The notes: generated by a model from the letters alone, not told the origin. Shown: positions 17,575 to 27,142, counted from the stretch's first letter. The stretch is DNA of 64,000 nucleotides from JBBSAT01 sp046351235 (GCA_046351235.1 JAXLYV010000002.1:124001-188000), one strand, 5' to 3'. Translations and numbers: made by a program.

Positions 17575-19650
17575 TCATGGCGGGTCCGTGGGCCAGATCT
17601 GCTCGAGGGGAACCAGCGAATAGTCGAGGCCCGTGCCGGTATCGACCCACCGCTCGACGAGCAGGCGGACCTGGGTGCGATGACCGACCACGCGCGTGGC
17701 CGTGATGCCGCGGAGCTGACAGCCGGCGCCGCAGTCGCCGAAGACCGTGCTGGTCGCCGTGAGCACGGGATTGCCGGGGAATGCGTGGAACACGGGCGGT
17801 GTGCCGGCGGGCGAGCCGGCGGGAGGCGTGCCCTCCGCGAAGAGCACGACGCTGGAGCGCGGCGTCGGTCGCGCCGTCATCCAGAGCCGATAGGTCGGCG
17901 CGTCGGGGTAGTCGAACACCACGCCGGCGATGTCGGTGACGCCCTGCTGCGCGAGCGTGCCGAGCTGGCTCGGGCCGAGCTCGATGTCGGGCAGCCGTGT
18001 CGCGATGTCGCGCGTCCCGTCGTTCTGGAGCAGTGCGGCGTGCACCCGCGGCGGGAACGCGTCGCAGACGTAGAAGAGGAGCCAGTCGGTGCTCGAGCCG
18101 AGGAGCGGCAGGAGCAGCGGGTTGCGGATCGAGCCGCACGTCTCGTTCTCGCCTTGGATCTCGGTCGCCTCCGGCAGCCCCAGCACGCGCGTCGAGGACG
18201 CGACGTTCGTCACGGTCGTGTAGAGGTGCAGGCCGCTCTGGCCGTCCTGCTCGCCGACCCACGCCATCCGCAGGCTCGTCACGTCGCCCGTTCGCTGCTC
18301 GGGATAGAAGGTCGGATCGCGCATCGCGAGCGTGCCGGCCTCGACGAGCGCGTAGTGGCTCGTCGTCTCGGAGAGCGGCATGCAAGCCGGGTGGCTCGTG
18401 CCGCGCGGGATCCAGAGGTTGCAGTCGCTCGGGAGCACGACGTCGCTCCCGCTCGTCGTGGTGGTGTCGGCGCCGCCGATCGCGAGCGGCAGGCGGCCGA
18501 TGACGTCGCTCGCACGGTCCACCGGCGATCCGTCGAAGAGCAGCATGAAGCGCGCGCTGCCCGCGACCGTCGCGCTGACGAGCGCGGGATCGCCGATGCC
18601 ACCGCGGCCCCAGCCGGCGGTGTGCGCGGTGTTCGAGACCGAGAGCGTGACGGCGTCGAGCGCGTCGGCGTCGTTGCGGACCTGGTCGAAGCGCGCGGGG
18701 TTGCTGCAGTCGAGCTGCGCGATCGAGACGTCGTCGAGCGCGACGTGCGTGCCCGTGCCTTGGATGCCGAGGCGCAGGCCGTGGCAGCTGCTCGTGCCGT
18801 AGACGTCGCGCTGCGTGACGTACTCTTGCGTCCAGAGCGTCTCCGACACCCCGCCGGCCTGCGCGATCACCGTCGCGACGATCGCCGGCTGGCCGCTCGC
18901 GAGGCCCGGCGCGAGGTTCACCACGATGGTGGTGTCGTTGCCCTCGAAGGGCTGGGTCGAGCGCGCGCGCACCTGCCCGCCCTGCACCACCTCGAGGCGC
19001 AGGCGTCCGCTGGTCGCGCTCTCGGCGACGCCGCGGATGGCGAGGTCGTCGGTGAGCATCCCCGTGAAGCTCGTCGAGGGGCCGACGACCACCTCCATGC
19101 GGCCGTCGCACTCCGCGTCCGTGCACGGCAACGCGCGCATCTGGAAGCGGAGCTCGAGGCCGAGATCGACGCCGAGGCAGGCGCGGTTCGTCATCCCCAC
19201 GAGCGCGCCCGTGCCCATGTCGGTGAGCGCGCCGTCGCTGCCAGCCACGACGATGCGGCCCGACATGTCCGCGGGGGTGACCCAGTTGGCGGAGGTGGAC
19301 CAGAGGCCGCCCGACTTCGAGAAGGTCTCGACCGTCGGCGTGCCGCCCATGCCGCAGCACTCGGCGGCGTGCGCGATCAGGCAGTCGGAGTCGGCGCAGT
19401 CGACGACGCCGTCGCAGTCGTCGTCGAGGCCGTCGCCGCACTCGCCCTCGGTCGTGTGCGGGCACATCCAGGCGTCGGTCTGGCCGTCCATGCCCACGTC
19501 GGGCTCCCACGCGTCGGGGTCCGGGCCGCCGTCCATGGGCCCCGTGTCCCGAGGGCGGTAGCCCGGATCGGCGTGGTGCACGATCGAGCAGCCCGCCGTG
19601 GGCGCGAGGATCCCGAGCGCGAGGGCGAGCGCAAGAGCCAGGGCGCGCAT
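17575..19650 (-). CDS. Large Cys-rich lipoprotein (first of three)
   Basis: A 691-residue lipoprotein. The signal ends in ILAPTAGC with Cys21 in a good lipobox. A linker rich in Gly, Pro and Asp leads to CGDGLDDDCDGVVDCADSDC, an acidic Cys-rich motif related to those in the two downstream genes and to the copper-binding MopE type (DGxDxDCDGxxDxxD). A lectin-like region (MEVVVGPSTSFTGML, LRLEVVQGGQVRARST, LGIQGTGTHVALDDVS) and long beta-rich repeats (MAWVGEQDGQSGLHLYTTV, WLLFYVCDAFPPRVHAALL) follow. Its ATG overlaps the stop of the PEGA gene by one base (TGATG), so the two are translationally coupled. The ligand is unknown. Confidence 0.68.
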   Translation of the reverse strand: MRALALALALALGILAPTAGCSIVHHADPGYRPRDTGPMDGGPDPDAWEPDVGMDGQTDAWMCPHTTEGECGDGLDDDCDGVVDCADSDCLIAHAAECCGMGGTPTVETFSKSGGLWSTSANWVTPADMSGRIVVAGSDGALTDMGTGALVGMTNRACLGVDLGLELRFQMRALPCTDAECDGRMEVVVGPSTSFTGMLTDDLAIRGVAESATSGRLRLEVVQGGQVRARSTQPFEGNDTTIVVNLAPGLASGQPAIVATVIAQAGGVSETLWTQEYVTQRDVYGTSSCHGLRLGIQGTGTHVALDDVSIAQLDCSNPARFDQVRNDADALDAVTLSVSNTAHTAGWGRGGIGDPALVSATVAGSARFMLLFDGSPVDRASDVIGRLPLAIGGADTTTTSGSDVVLPSDCNLWIPRGTSHPACMPLSETTSHYALVEAGTLAMRDPTFYPEQRTGDVTSLRMAWVGEQDGQSGLHLYTTVTNVASSTRVLGLPEATEIQGENETCGSIRNPLLLPLLGSSTDWLLFYVCDAFPPRVHAALLQNDGTRDIATRLPDIELGPSQLGTLAQQGVTDIAGVVFDYPDAPTYRLWMTARPTPRSSVVLFAEGTPPAGSPAGTPPVFHAFPGNPVLTATSTVFGDCGAGCQLRGITATRVVGHRTQVRLLVERWVDTGTGLDYSLVPLEQIWPTDPP

Positions 19651-20990
19651 CAGAGCCCTCCGAAGCGGCCCGAGGCCGCGAGCACGGCGCCGCCGCTCGT
19701 GGGCGCGAGCACGAAGCGCGCGCTCGACTCGCCGCCGCCGGCGTCGAGGAAGCAGAGCACGAGCGCCGTGATTCCGATCGCGCCGGTGATGCTCCACGAC
19801 ACGTCGTTGGCGATCTGCGCGTCCTGGCTCACCTCGCCCGGGATCTCGTAGTTCTGGTAGCGGTCCCACTTGCTCTGCGCGTCGACGAGGAAGCCGAGGC
19901 TCACGCCGATGCCGACGATCGCCGCCGCGCCGAAGATGCCGCGCGCGGCGAGCAGGCCCGAGTCGGCGGTCGGAGCGAGGTGCGCGTCGAGGCGCATGGG
20001 GCTCCCGAGCGAAAAGGTGCCGCGGACGACGGCCGGCGCGCGACCGCTCGCTTCGATGCGCACCTCGTGCGGGCCGGGCGCGACGCCGACGACCACGTCG
20101 GTCCCGTGGCTGAGATCGGCGCCGTCGACGACGACGTGCGCGTCGGTGTCGGCGTGCACGCCGAGCGGGACGCTCGCGGCGGCCACGCGATGCACCGAGC
20201 TCGTGAGGTCGATGACCATCGGCACCGATCCGGGGACGACCTCGAAGTGCCGCACGACCGGCTCGGCGCCCACGACCTCGAGGCGCAGCTCGTGTGCGCC
20301 GGGCGCGACGCTCGTGGAGGCGCCGGGCCGAAGCTCCGCGCCGTCGAGCGTGAGCATGCCCTCGTCGGGCGCGAAGACCTGCAGCGACACCGGCGCCGGC
20401 GTGAGCGTGACGGCCACCGCGCGCGTCTCGCCGAGCACGGCCGTGGCCGTCGTCTCGAGCGGCAGGTAGCCCTCGGCCTCCACGTAGAAGTGGTGCTCGC
20501 CGGGGGGCAGCGCGAGGTCGAAGGGCGTGTGGCCGCGCGTCGCGAGGTCGCGTCGATCGATCCACACGGCCGCGCCCGCGGGCTCGCCGCTCACGTGCAC
20601 CGCGGCGACGTGCGGCAGCGCGGCGTCGCGATGCGTGGTGCCGTCGGCGCGCTCGGCGTCGCTCAGGCCCGTGACCGCGAGGTACTCGCTCCAGTAGTTG
20701 AAGCACTCGTCCCAGCGCCCGAGCTGCTCGAGCACGACCGCGGTGTTGTAGAGGACGTTCCGGCTCCGCAGGATGCGCAGGCTCTGGAAGTAGTCGCTCA
20801 GCGCGGCCTCGAGCTCGTGCGTGCGGCGCTCGCCCCGCAGATGCTGGGCGCGCTCGAAGTGCCCGTTGCCGCTCGTGAAGAGCGCGCCGGCCTCGGCCAC
20901 GTCGTCGGCCCGCGCCGCGAGCGGCGTCCCGAGGACCGTCGCGGTCAGCCACAGCGCCGCTCCGAACGACGCGATCTTCCACCGGATCAT
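19650..20990 (-). CDS. TPR/PEGA-domain membrane protein
   Basis: A 446-residue exported protein. A signal peptide (ASFGAALWLTATVLGTPLAARA) is followed by TPR-like helices (about 30-115: AGALFTSGNGHFERAQ, NVLYNTAVVLEQLGRWDECF) and up to three PEGA-type beta domains (about 135-350). The first is the clearest: VHVSGEPAGAAVWIDRRDLA with PPGEHHFYVEAEGYLP. Two hydrophobic helices near the C-terminus (GIFGAAAIVGIGVSLGFLV and WSITGAIGITALVLCFLD) flank a short soluble piece. The same order of parts occurs in the protein at 58606-59559, which also lies just downstream of a kinase. The gene is read from the same strand as the kinase 101 bp upstream and is coupled to the lipoprotein gene downstream. Confidence 0.78.
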   Translation of the reverse strand: MIRWKIASFGAALWLTATVLGTPLAARADDVAEAGALFTSGNGHFERAQHLRGERRTHELEAALSDYFQSLRILRSRNVLYNTAVVLEQLGRWDECFNYWSEYLAVTGLSDAERADGTTHRDAALPHVAAVHVSGEPAGAAVWIDRRDLATRGHTPFDLALPPGEHHFYVEAEGYLPLETTATAVLGETRAVAVTLTPAPVSLQVFAPDEGMLTLDGAELRPGASTSVAPGAHELRLEVVGAEPVVRHFEVVPGSVPMVIDLTSSVHRVAAASVPLGVHADTDAHVVVDGADLSHGTDVVVGVAPGPHEVRIEASGRAPAVVRGTFSLGSPMRLDAHLAPTADSGLLAARGIFGAAAIVGIGVSLGFLVDAQSKWDRYQNYEIPGEVSQDAQIANDVSWSITGAIGITALVLCFLDAGGGESSARFVLAPTSGGAVLAASGRFGGL

Positions 20991-21091
20991 CCGTTATCCC
21001 CAAGCTCGGCCCGCGAGGTCGTGCCTCGGGGGCTCCGCCGAATGGTAGCCCATCACGGCGCCTTCCGCGGAATGCTCGTCCGAGGCCCGGG

Positions 21092-22738
<1,647 letters not shown>

Positions 22739-22748
22739 CTGGACGGGG

Positions 22749-22777
22749 ATCCTACTTGCGCGCGGGGCTCGGGTCAC
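22749..22777 (-). promoter_or_regulatory. Candidate promoter for the kinase gene
   Basis: On the minus strand, GTGACC (22777-22772), 17 bp, then TAGGAT (22754-22749). The -10 contains the TAG stop codon of the MarR gene and ends 10 nt before the kinase ATG, so the transcript would be nearly leaderless. The kinase could thus be expressed apart from the MarR gene. Confidence 0.4.
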
Positions 22778-23363
22778 GCGGCGCCGGGACCGGCGCGTCG
22801 TCCAGCACCCGAGGCATCCCTCGTGCGGCCATCGCGCGCGCCGCCATCGCCTCGATCGCCGCCGTCGGAATCCCCGCCGGCTCACGCGGCGGGCGGCGCC
22901 CAGCCGGCTTGCTCATCACGACGGAGGCGCAGAGCTTGTCGAGCAGCCCCAAGAGGCGCTGCTCCTCGGCCTCGCTGAGGCCCGAGAAGACGTTGCGCGC
23001 GCCGGCATCGACCACCGGCGCGAGCGCCTCCGCCATCGCCTTGCCCTTCGCGGTCAGTCGCACGAGGCGGCGGCGCCGATCGCGCGCGTCCACCTTGATG
23101 CTGACGAGCTTTTCCTCCGCCATCCGCGCGACGAGGCGCGAGACGCCCGCCGCGTCGAGCCCGGCGTCGAGCGTGAGCTCCTGCTGGGAGACCGCGCCCT
23201 CCATCGCGAGCCGGATCAGCACCTGGTACTGCGGGACCGAGGCGCCGAGCGGCGCCAGGCACCGGTTCAGCTCGCCGAAGGTGACGCGACGAAGAAACGT
23301 GAATCGCTTGGCGATCTCGTGTGCGATCGCGTTCCGGGGAACGGAGTGCTCCATGGCTTCCAT
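22752..23363 (-). CDS. MarR family transcriptional regulator
   Basis: A 203-residue regulator. The winged helix core is typical of MarR: LAPLGASVPQYQVLIRLAM, VSQQELTLDAGLDAAGVSRL, VARMAEEKLVSIKVDARDRRRRLVRLTAKG, then a dimerisation helix LSEAEEQRLLGLLDKL. MarR proteins bind short palindromes and release them on contact with small aromatic or oxidising compounds. The C-terminal 45 residues are an Ala/Arg/Pro-rich extension without a family match. The ATG at 23363 is used; a second ATG nine bases in is equally possible. It diverges from the fatty-acid hydroxylase gene (153 bp apart), its most likely target, and its stop lies in the promoter of the downstream kinase. Confidence 0.85.
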   Translation of the reverse strand: MEAMEHSVPRNAIAHEIAKRFTFLRRVTFGELNRCLAPLGASVPQYQVLIRLAMEGAVSQQELTLDAGLDAAGVSRLVARMAEEKLVSIKVDARDRRRRLVRLTAKGKAMAEALAPVVDAGARNVFSGLSEAEEQRLLGLLDKLCASVVMSKPAGRRPPREPAGIPTAAIEAMAARAMAARGMPRVLDDAPVPAPRDPSPARK

Positions 23364-23516
23364 TCTGTGTCTCTGGCCTACACGCCCAAGCAGGATGCGC
23401 CAATCGGCGACGGATCTTCCTCACGCCCCGCGGCCCTCGGGGTTTGCGGCGTTTTCCTCACACATGCTACCCCTGGTGCTCGCACGCGCTCAATCGGCGC
23501 GTATGGGTGAGGCGCC

Positions 23517-24275
23517 ATGTCGTTCCTAGAGCTGAGCCAAGAGTGTCTCGATGCGGCCGAGGGCAAGTTCCCGGAGCCGAAGGTCGGACCCGATGGGAAG
23601 AAGGGCAAGCCGCCTCTCCGCCTGCAGGTCTTCAAGAACGAGTTCCTCGAGAAGTGGTTCGCGCAAGCGCACCCGATCACGCCGGGCCTCTGGTTCGGCC
23701 CCTTCATCGCCTACGGCCTGTATCGCGGCGCCATGGACCGCGGCCTGATGGTGATCCCCGCCTTCCTCGGCGGCATGCTGATCACGACGCTGATCGAGTA
23801 CTGCCTGCACCGGTTCCTCTTCCACTTCGAGGCGAAGACGAAGTGGCAGCGCCTGCAGGTCTTCCTGCTGCACGGCTACCACCACGAGTTCCCGAACGAT
23901 CCCATGCGCCTCGTGCTGCCGCCGATCGGCATCTGGCCGGTCGCGGCGATCATCGGGACGCTCTGGTACTTCATCTTCGGCGCGTGGTTCTGGCCGGTGT
24001 TCGCGGGCACGGCCGCCGGGTACGTCGCCTACGACTGGACCCACTACTACACGCACTACTTCAACCCGAAGAGCGGCCCGGGGCGCTGGCTGAAGCGCTA
24101 CCACATGCTGCACCACCACGACTCGCCGCTGCACCGCTACGGCATCACGACCCCGCTCTGGGACCTCGTGTTCGGCACGTACCTCGATCTGAAGACGATG
24201 GTGCGTCAGGGCGGCAAGCACGCGCCGCCCCCGGGCGTCGCGGCCGACACGAACTTCACGGCCGGCGAGAGCTGA
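23517..24275 (+). CDS. Fatty acid hydroxylase / sterol desaturase family protein
   Basis: A 252-residue integral membrane di-iron enzyme. The histidine boxes are all present: HRFLFH (98-103), HGYHH (119-123), THYYTH (176-181 region) and HMLHHH (196-201). This set and the length match the fatty acid 2-hydroxylase branch (FA2H/Scs7 without the cytochrome b5 domain), which adds a 2-hydroxyl to acyl chains of sphingolipids or related lipids; myxobacteria do make sphingolipids. Membrane helices lie around residues 55-75, 78-97, 133-155 and 157-173. The divergent MarR gene probably controls it. The exact substrate is not given by the sequence. Confidence 0.87.
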   Translation: MSFLELSQECLDAAEGKFPEPKVGPDGKKGKPPLRLQVFKNEFLEKWFAQAHPITPGLWFGPFIAYGLYRGAMDRGLMVIPAFLGGMLITTLIEYCLHRFLFHFEAKTKWQRLQVFLLHGYHHEFPNDPMRLVLPPIGIWPVAAIIGTLWYFIFGAWFWPVFAGTAAGYVAYDWTHYYTHYFNPKSGPGRWLKRYHMLHHHDSPLHRYGITTPLWDLVFGTYLDLKTMVRQGGKHAPPPGVAADTNFTAGES

Positions 24276-24288
24276 CCGAGGCGATCGT

Positions 24289-24876
24289 TTGGCGTTCGTT
24301 CCGCCGCTCGGCATGAGCGCCGAAGAGGTGCGGACCGAGCTCGATCGGATCCGGCACCCGCTGCGCATCGCCGTGCGGCGGTCGAAGAACGCGTTCAACG
24401 TGGGCGCGATCCTCCGCACGGCGCACTCCTTCCTCGTGAAGGAGATCGTGCTCGTGGGGATCGAGCCGTTCTACGAGCGCGCGGCGATGGGCATGCACCG
24501 CTACGAGCACATCCGTGAGCTCGAGAGCGAGGCGGCCTTCGTCGCGTACGCGCGCGAGACGGGATTCCCGATCGTGGCGATCGAGAAGGACGCGCCGCGC
24601 GTGGTCCCGCTCTGGGAGGCGGCGATGCCCGAGGACGCGTGCCTCGTGATCGGCAACGAGGAGGAGGGCGTGGGCGCGGAGATCCTGGCGGCCGCGTCGG
24701 AGGTGGTGGCGATCCCGATGTTCGGGATCAACCACAGCTACCCGATGACGGTGGCCGCGGGGATCGCGCTCACCGAGTGGGCGAGGCGCCGCTACGCAGG
24801 CCCTGGCCGCACGATCGTGACGCCCACGGAGGGCTCCGGAGCGGTGAGATCGAAGAAGACGTCGGATCGGCCTTGA
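24289..24876 (+). CDS. TrmH/SpoU family RNA 2'-O-ribose methyltransferase
   Basis: A 195-residue SPOUT methyltransferase without an extra RNA-binding domain. Motif 1 is RRSKNAFNVGAILRTAHSFL, motif 2 is CLVIGNEEEGVGAEIL and motif 3 is VAIPMFGINHSYPMTVAAGIAL, where the knot binds S-adenosylmethionine; family members usually show NSLNVSVA here, so INHSYPMTVAAG is a variant that still keeps the Asn and the small residues. Target RNA is unknown. The start is taken as TTG (24289) with GAGG eight bases upstream; an ATG at 24313 is the alternative. It lies directly before three tRNA genes, and its stop codon overlaps their likely promoter. Confidence 0.82.
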   Translation: MAFVPPLGMSAEEVRTELDRIRHPLRIAVRRSKNAFNVGAILRTAHSFLVKEIVLVGIEPFYERAAMGMHRYEHIRELESEAAFVAYARETGFPIVAIEKDAPRVVPLWEAAMPEDACLVIGNEEEGVGAEILAAASEVVAIPMFGINHSYPMTVAAGIALTEWARRRYAGPGRTIVTPTEGSGAVRSKKTSDRP

Positions 24877-24901
24877 TCTCCGTCGAGACGCCGATCATAT
24901 T
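24873..24901 (+). promoter_or_regulatory. Likely promoter of the tRNA cluster
   Basis: TTGATC (24873-24878), 17 bp, then CATATT (24896-24901), 50 bp before tRNA-His. The -35 overlaps the stop codon of the methyltransferase gene. Confidence 0.45.
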
Positions 24902-24951
24902 CGCCCGCCCTGCGCCCCCGAGGCCCAGGTTCTTCTCGTTCTTTTCATCAC

Positions 24952-25025
24952 GGTGGCCGTAGCTCAGTTGGTAGAGCACTGGATTGTGGCTCCGGTTGTC
25001 GCGGGTTCGAGCCCCGTCGGTCACC
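24952..25025 (+). tRNA. tRNA-His (GTG)
   Basis: The cloverleaf folds fully: acceptor GTGGCCG with CGGTCAC, D-arm GCTC/GAGC, anticodon arm CTGGA/TCCGG with loop TTGTGGC (anticodon GTG), and T-arm GCGGG/CCCGT around TTCGAGC. The extra G at position -1, opposite C73, is the identity mark of tRNA-His. CCA is not encoded. Confidence 0.95.
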
Positions 25026-25081
25026 CACCGCTTCGCCTTCTCTTTTTCGCGCACCTTCGCTTCGTGCACCTCGTCCCGCAT

Positions 25082-25155
<74 letters not shown>

Positions 25156-25218
25156 CTCCGCTCCAGGTTTCTGCGCTCCAGGCTCTTCCGAGCCGCCGAT
25201 CTTTCGAAAACTAGAACC

Positions 25219-25291
25219 GGGTCATTAGCTCAATTGGTAGAGCAGCGGACTCTTAATCCGTTGGCTGACAGTTCAAGTCTGTCATGACCCA
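25219..25291 (+). tRNA. tRNA-Lys (CTT), integration site
   Basis: Acceptor GGGTCAT with ATGACCC, D-arm GCTC/GAGC, anticodon arm GCGGA/TCCGT with loop CTCTTAA (anticodon CTT), T-arm GACAG/CTGTC around TTCAAGT, discriminator A. CCA is not encoded. From base 25247 to two bases past its end it is duplicated exactly at 28348-28394, which marks it as the attachment site of the island that follows. Confidence 0.95.
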
Positions 25292-25293
25292 TC
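25247..25293 (+). repeat. attL: 47-bp direct repeat within tRNA-Lys
   Basis: Left copy of the 47-bp repeat, starting with GGACTCTTAATCC in the anticodon arm and ending with ACCCATC just past the acceptor stem. It is identical to 28348-28394; the flanks differ at once on both sides (GC against GA before, T against C after). Confidence 0.9.
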
Positions 25294-25370
25294 TGCCCGA
25301 AAATGCTGGTGGATCTATGCGCTCGCGTGGCGCCAGACCACCGGTCGATGTCCTTCGCGGTGTGCTTTGT

Positions 25371-25390
25371 CACCCGACGGGGTGATTGAC
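25371..25390. promoter_or_regulatory. Palindrome with GATTGAC tail, left copy
   Basis: CACCCGACGGGGTG followed by ATTGAC. An imperfect inverted repeat that recurs at 27770-27790. It lies just inside the left end of the island and upstream of the first small ORFs, so it may be an operator or recombination accessory site. Confidence 0.4.
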
Positions 25391-25420
25391 GCTGCCGAGC
25401 ACCTCGCGGACGATGGCGGC

Positions 25421-25585
25421 ATGGCTGAGGGTGACAAGCACAAGCACACGCGACCAGTGCCCGAACGGCCGTCCCCCCCTGACGCTAAGGGAGACCGAGG
25501 TCCGAAGGAAGAGACACGTCGCGACGAGGCCGAGCGCCCCGATGGTGGGCGCAAGCCCGAGGGCGACCGCAGCCGAAGGGGGTAG
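25421..25585 (+). CDS. Small hydrophilic ORF (uncertain)
   Basis: A possible 54-residue protein (MAEGDKHKHTRPVPERPSPP...) made almost only of charged residues, Pro and Gly. No family is recognised and no good ribosome binding site precedes the ATG. It ends three bases before the TTG of the next gene, so it might be coupled to it. It could equally be non-coding. Confidence 0.28.
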   Translation: MAEGDKHKHTRPVPERPSPPDAKGDRGPKEETRRDEAERPDGGRKPEGDRSRRG

Positions 25586-25588
25586 GTA

Positions 25589-26287
25589 TTGGCGGATCTG
25601 CCCCTCTGGCTCGACGGCTTGGTGCAGGCGACGGCGTTTGGCCTCGGCTGGTTCTTCAAGGACCGCCTGGAGAGAGGGCAGCTCCGCGCTCGTGCCACAA
25701 GAGACTACGTCGTCGACACGCTGGGTCTCGTTCGCTCGACGGAGCATGTACTGCGGTCGATCGCGACCACGCAGCCCCCGCCACTGCTCGACATGACCAT
25801 CATTCGCGAGCGCCTGATCGACTACCGGAGCCACTGGACGATCGGGGACCCAGCGATCGAATTGGCGACGTTCATGGCGAGCCAAGACGACGACGAGGTC
25901 CGACGCAGGGCAATGCTCTTCGCAGATGCTCGGTCCTGCTTCGCACAGGCGAGCGAGGAGCATCGCACCGCATTCTACGAGCTGCTGGATTCGCGCCTCC
26001 CGCACCGGGACCCATCCGTGCGCGAGCGGCACCGCCGTCTCGTTGACGCACGAGATGAGATGCGAAAGGAGGCCCTCCGAGCGCTTCGTCACGGATACGC
26101 GCTGCTGAACGCTCTCCTTCAGCAATCGGACGAGTCGCCGTTCATTTTCATGAGTTCATTCGCGGAAGAACCGCTCCGCGCGACCGTCGAACGCGCCCAC
26201 CCGGAGCTGACCGCGCTCGTGATCAAACAGCGAGCCGCGGCGACGGTCGAAGAACACGAAGAACGCCTGCGCGACGATGGCGCGTAG
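25589..26287 (+). CDS. Island protein of unknown function, possible N-terminal membrane anchor
   Basis: A 232-residue protein with a TTG start preceded by the strong ribosome site AAGGGGGTAGG. Residues 3-23 (DLPLWLDGLVQATAFGLGWF) are hydrophobic and could anchor it in the membrane, although an internal Asp makes this uncertain. The rest is mostly charged helix (RERLIDYRSHWTIGDPAIEL, RLVDARDEMRKEALRALRHG) and ends in a Glu/Arg-rich tail. No enzyme motif is visible. It is the largest gene of the tRNA-Lys island and a candidate for its cargo; an anchor plus helical cytoplasmic part is a layout seen in some phage-defence effectors, but nothing specific supports that here. Confidence 0.6.
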   Translation: MADLPLWLDGLVQATAFGLGWFFKDRLERGQLRARATRDYVVDTLGLVRSTEHVLRSIATTQPPPLLDMTIIRERLIDYRSHWTIGDPAIELATFMASQDDDEVRRRAMLFADARSCFAQASEEHRTAFYELLDSRLPHRDPSVRERHRRLVDARDEMRKEALRALRHGYALLNALLQQSDESPFIFMSSFAEEPLRATVERAHPELTALVIKQRAAATVEEHEERLRDDGA

Positions 26288-26683
26288 CTCACTCCTCACG
26301 TTTTCGGGCCGCTCCGCATCAGCGCGGCCGAGCACGTCGTCCACGACGCTCGCGCTCCACCAGCTGGTGACCCCACGTGGCGCGCTTCGCCTTCGTCGCG
26401 TCGTTGCTCGTACCCATGCTTCACCTCTTTCCGGAAAGGCTTCCGCCGCCCCGTCGCTCGACCATCGATCGGCAGGTGGGCGGAGTCAGCGATGTCCGGC
26501 GCGCTGCGCAGCGCGCGTCAGGGCGGAGGCCCCGCAATCACGGTGGATCGTGTTACTCACGACCCGTGCGGTCGGGCAGGCCGTCCTCTGGACGTGTCGC
26601 GCGATCCGTCGCAATCTCTTGGACCGATGCTCGCCGCCCCCAGTCGCATCACGGCGACCAAGATGCTCGGACCGGTCGCCACG
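26288..26683. other. Gene-poor stretch inside the island
   Basis: Between two plus-strand genes lie 396 bp. The left third holds the minus-strand mini-ORF described above. The rest (26418-26683) stays open in the frame of the next gene but has Arg/Pro-rich content unlike a protein domain and no clear start; I see no terminator, RNA or conserved motif there. Confidence 0.4.
26319..26417 (-). CDS. Short minus-strand ORF with strong ribosome site, possibly frame-shifted
   Basis: A 32-codon ORF (MGTSNDATKAKRATWGHQLV...) preceded by an excellent ribosome site AAAGAGGTGA. Translation would end after RRGRRARPR, but moving one frame near codon 22 gives SVVDDVLGRADAERPENVRS and stays open for another 60 codons, antisense to the end of the gene at 25589-26287. 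This looks like the start of a gene that has been broken by a frameshift or overlapped by later insertion. Confidence 0.3.
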   Translation of the reverse strand: MGTSNDATKAKRATWGHQLVERERRGRRARPR

Positions 26684-27136
26684 ATGAGCGACTACCGACC
26701 GATCCGACATCCGGCTCTGGCCGATCTGGATCGACGCGCACGCCTCGTGATTGCAGGCTTGCAGCGCGTGGCGCGGATGGACGAGGACCATAAGGTGGAA
26801 GGCGGGGGCGAGTGGGACATCTCCGGCGACGAGGGCGCCACGGAAGCCGTGCTCGAGATGTGGCAGATCAACCTAGACCACCTTCGCAAGACGCAGATGG
26901 AGCTCGAGAACGGGCTGGCCACGCGTCGATTCGTCCGTGACGTGCGCGCGCACGTGAAGCACCTCGCACCGCAGCTCGAGCAGGCGCTCGCCGACGCGCT
27001 CGCGACCATTCGAGAGCTGCGCGCCGAGGCCGCCGTGTTCTGCGGCGAGCACGACGACGAGGAGCTCGGCATCGCGGTCATCCCGTCGCCACGTGACGAC
27101 GCTCCGAGAGGACCCTCCGTCGACATCAAGTGGTGA
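26684..27136 (+). CDS. Helical island protein, possible toxin partner
   Basis: A 150-residue protein from ATG 26684 (MSDYRPIRHPALADLDRRAR). It is almost all helix: a run of charged helices (MWQINLDHLRKTQMELENGL, RRFVRDVRAHVKHLAPQLEQ) followed by a coiled-coil-like ALADALATIRELRAEAAVF and an acidic tail. No DNA-binding motif is evident. An upstream in-frame ATG at 26492 would add 64 residues of Arg/Pro-rich sequence that does not look like protein. It ends 6 bp before the RelE/HigB-like gene, so the two form a pair; an antitoxin role can be inferred only from position. Confidence 0.55.
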   Translation: MSDYRPIRHPALADLDRRARLVIAGLQRVARMDEDHKVEGGGEWDISGDEGATEAVLEMWQINLDHLRKTQMELENGLATRRFVRDVRAHVKHLAPQLEQALADALATIRELRAEAAVFCGEHDDEELGIAVIPSPRDDAPRGPSVDIKW

Positions 27137-27142
27137 TCCGCG

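Noticed and set aside
17811..17833. A second copy of the gltB palindromic element (GC-rich GCCGGCGGGCGAGCCGGC)
   Set aside because: Only the core GC symmetry is similar; the GATCTCGAC ends are absent and the lipoprotein sequence reads normally.
26492..26683. N-terminal extension of the island gene at 26684
   Set aside because: The added 64 residues are Arg/Pro/Ser-rich without pattern, and the upstream ATG has no ribosome site.
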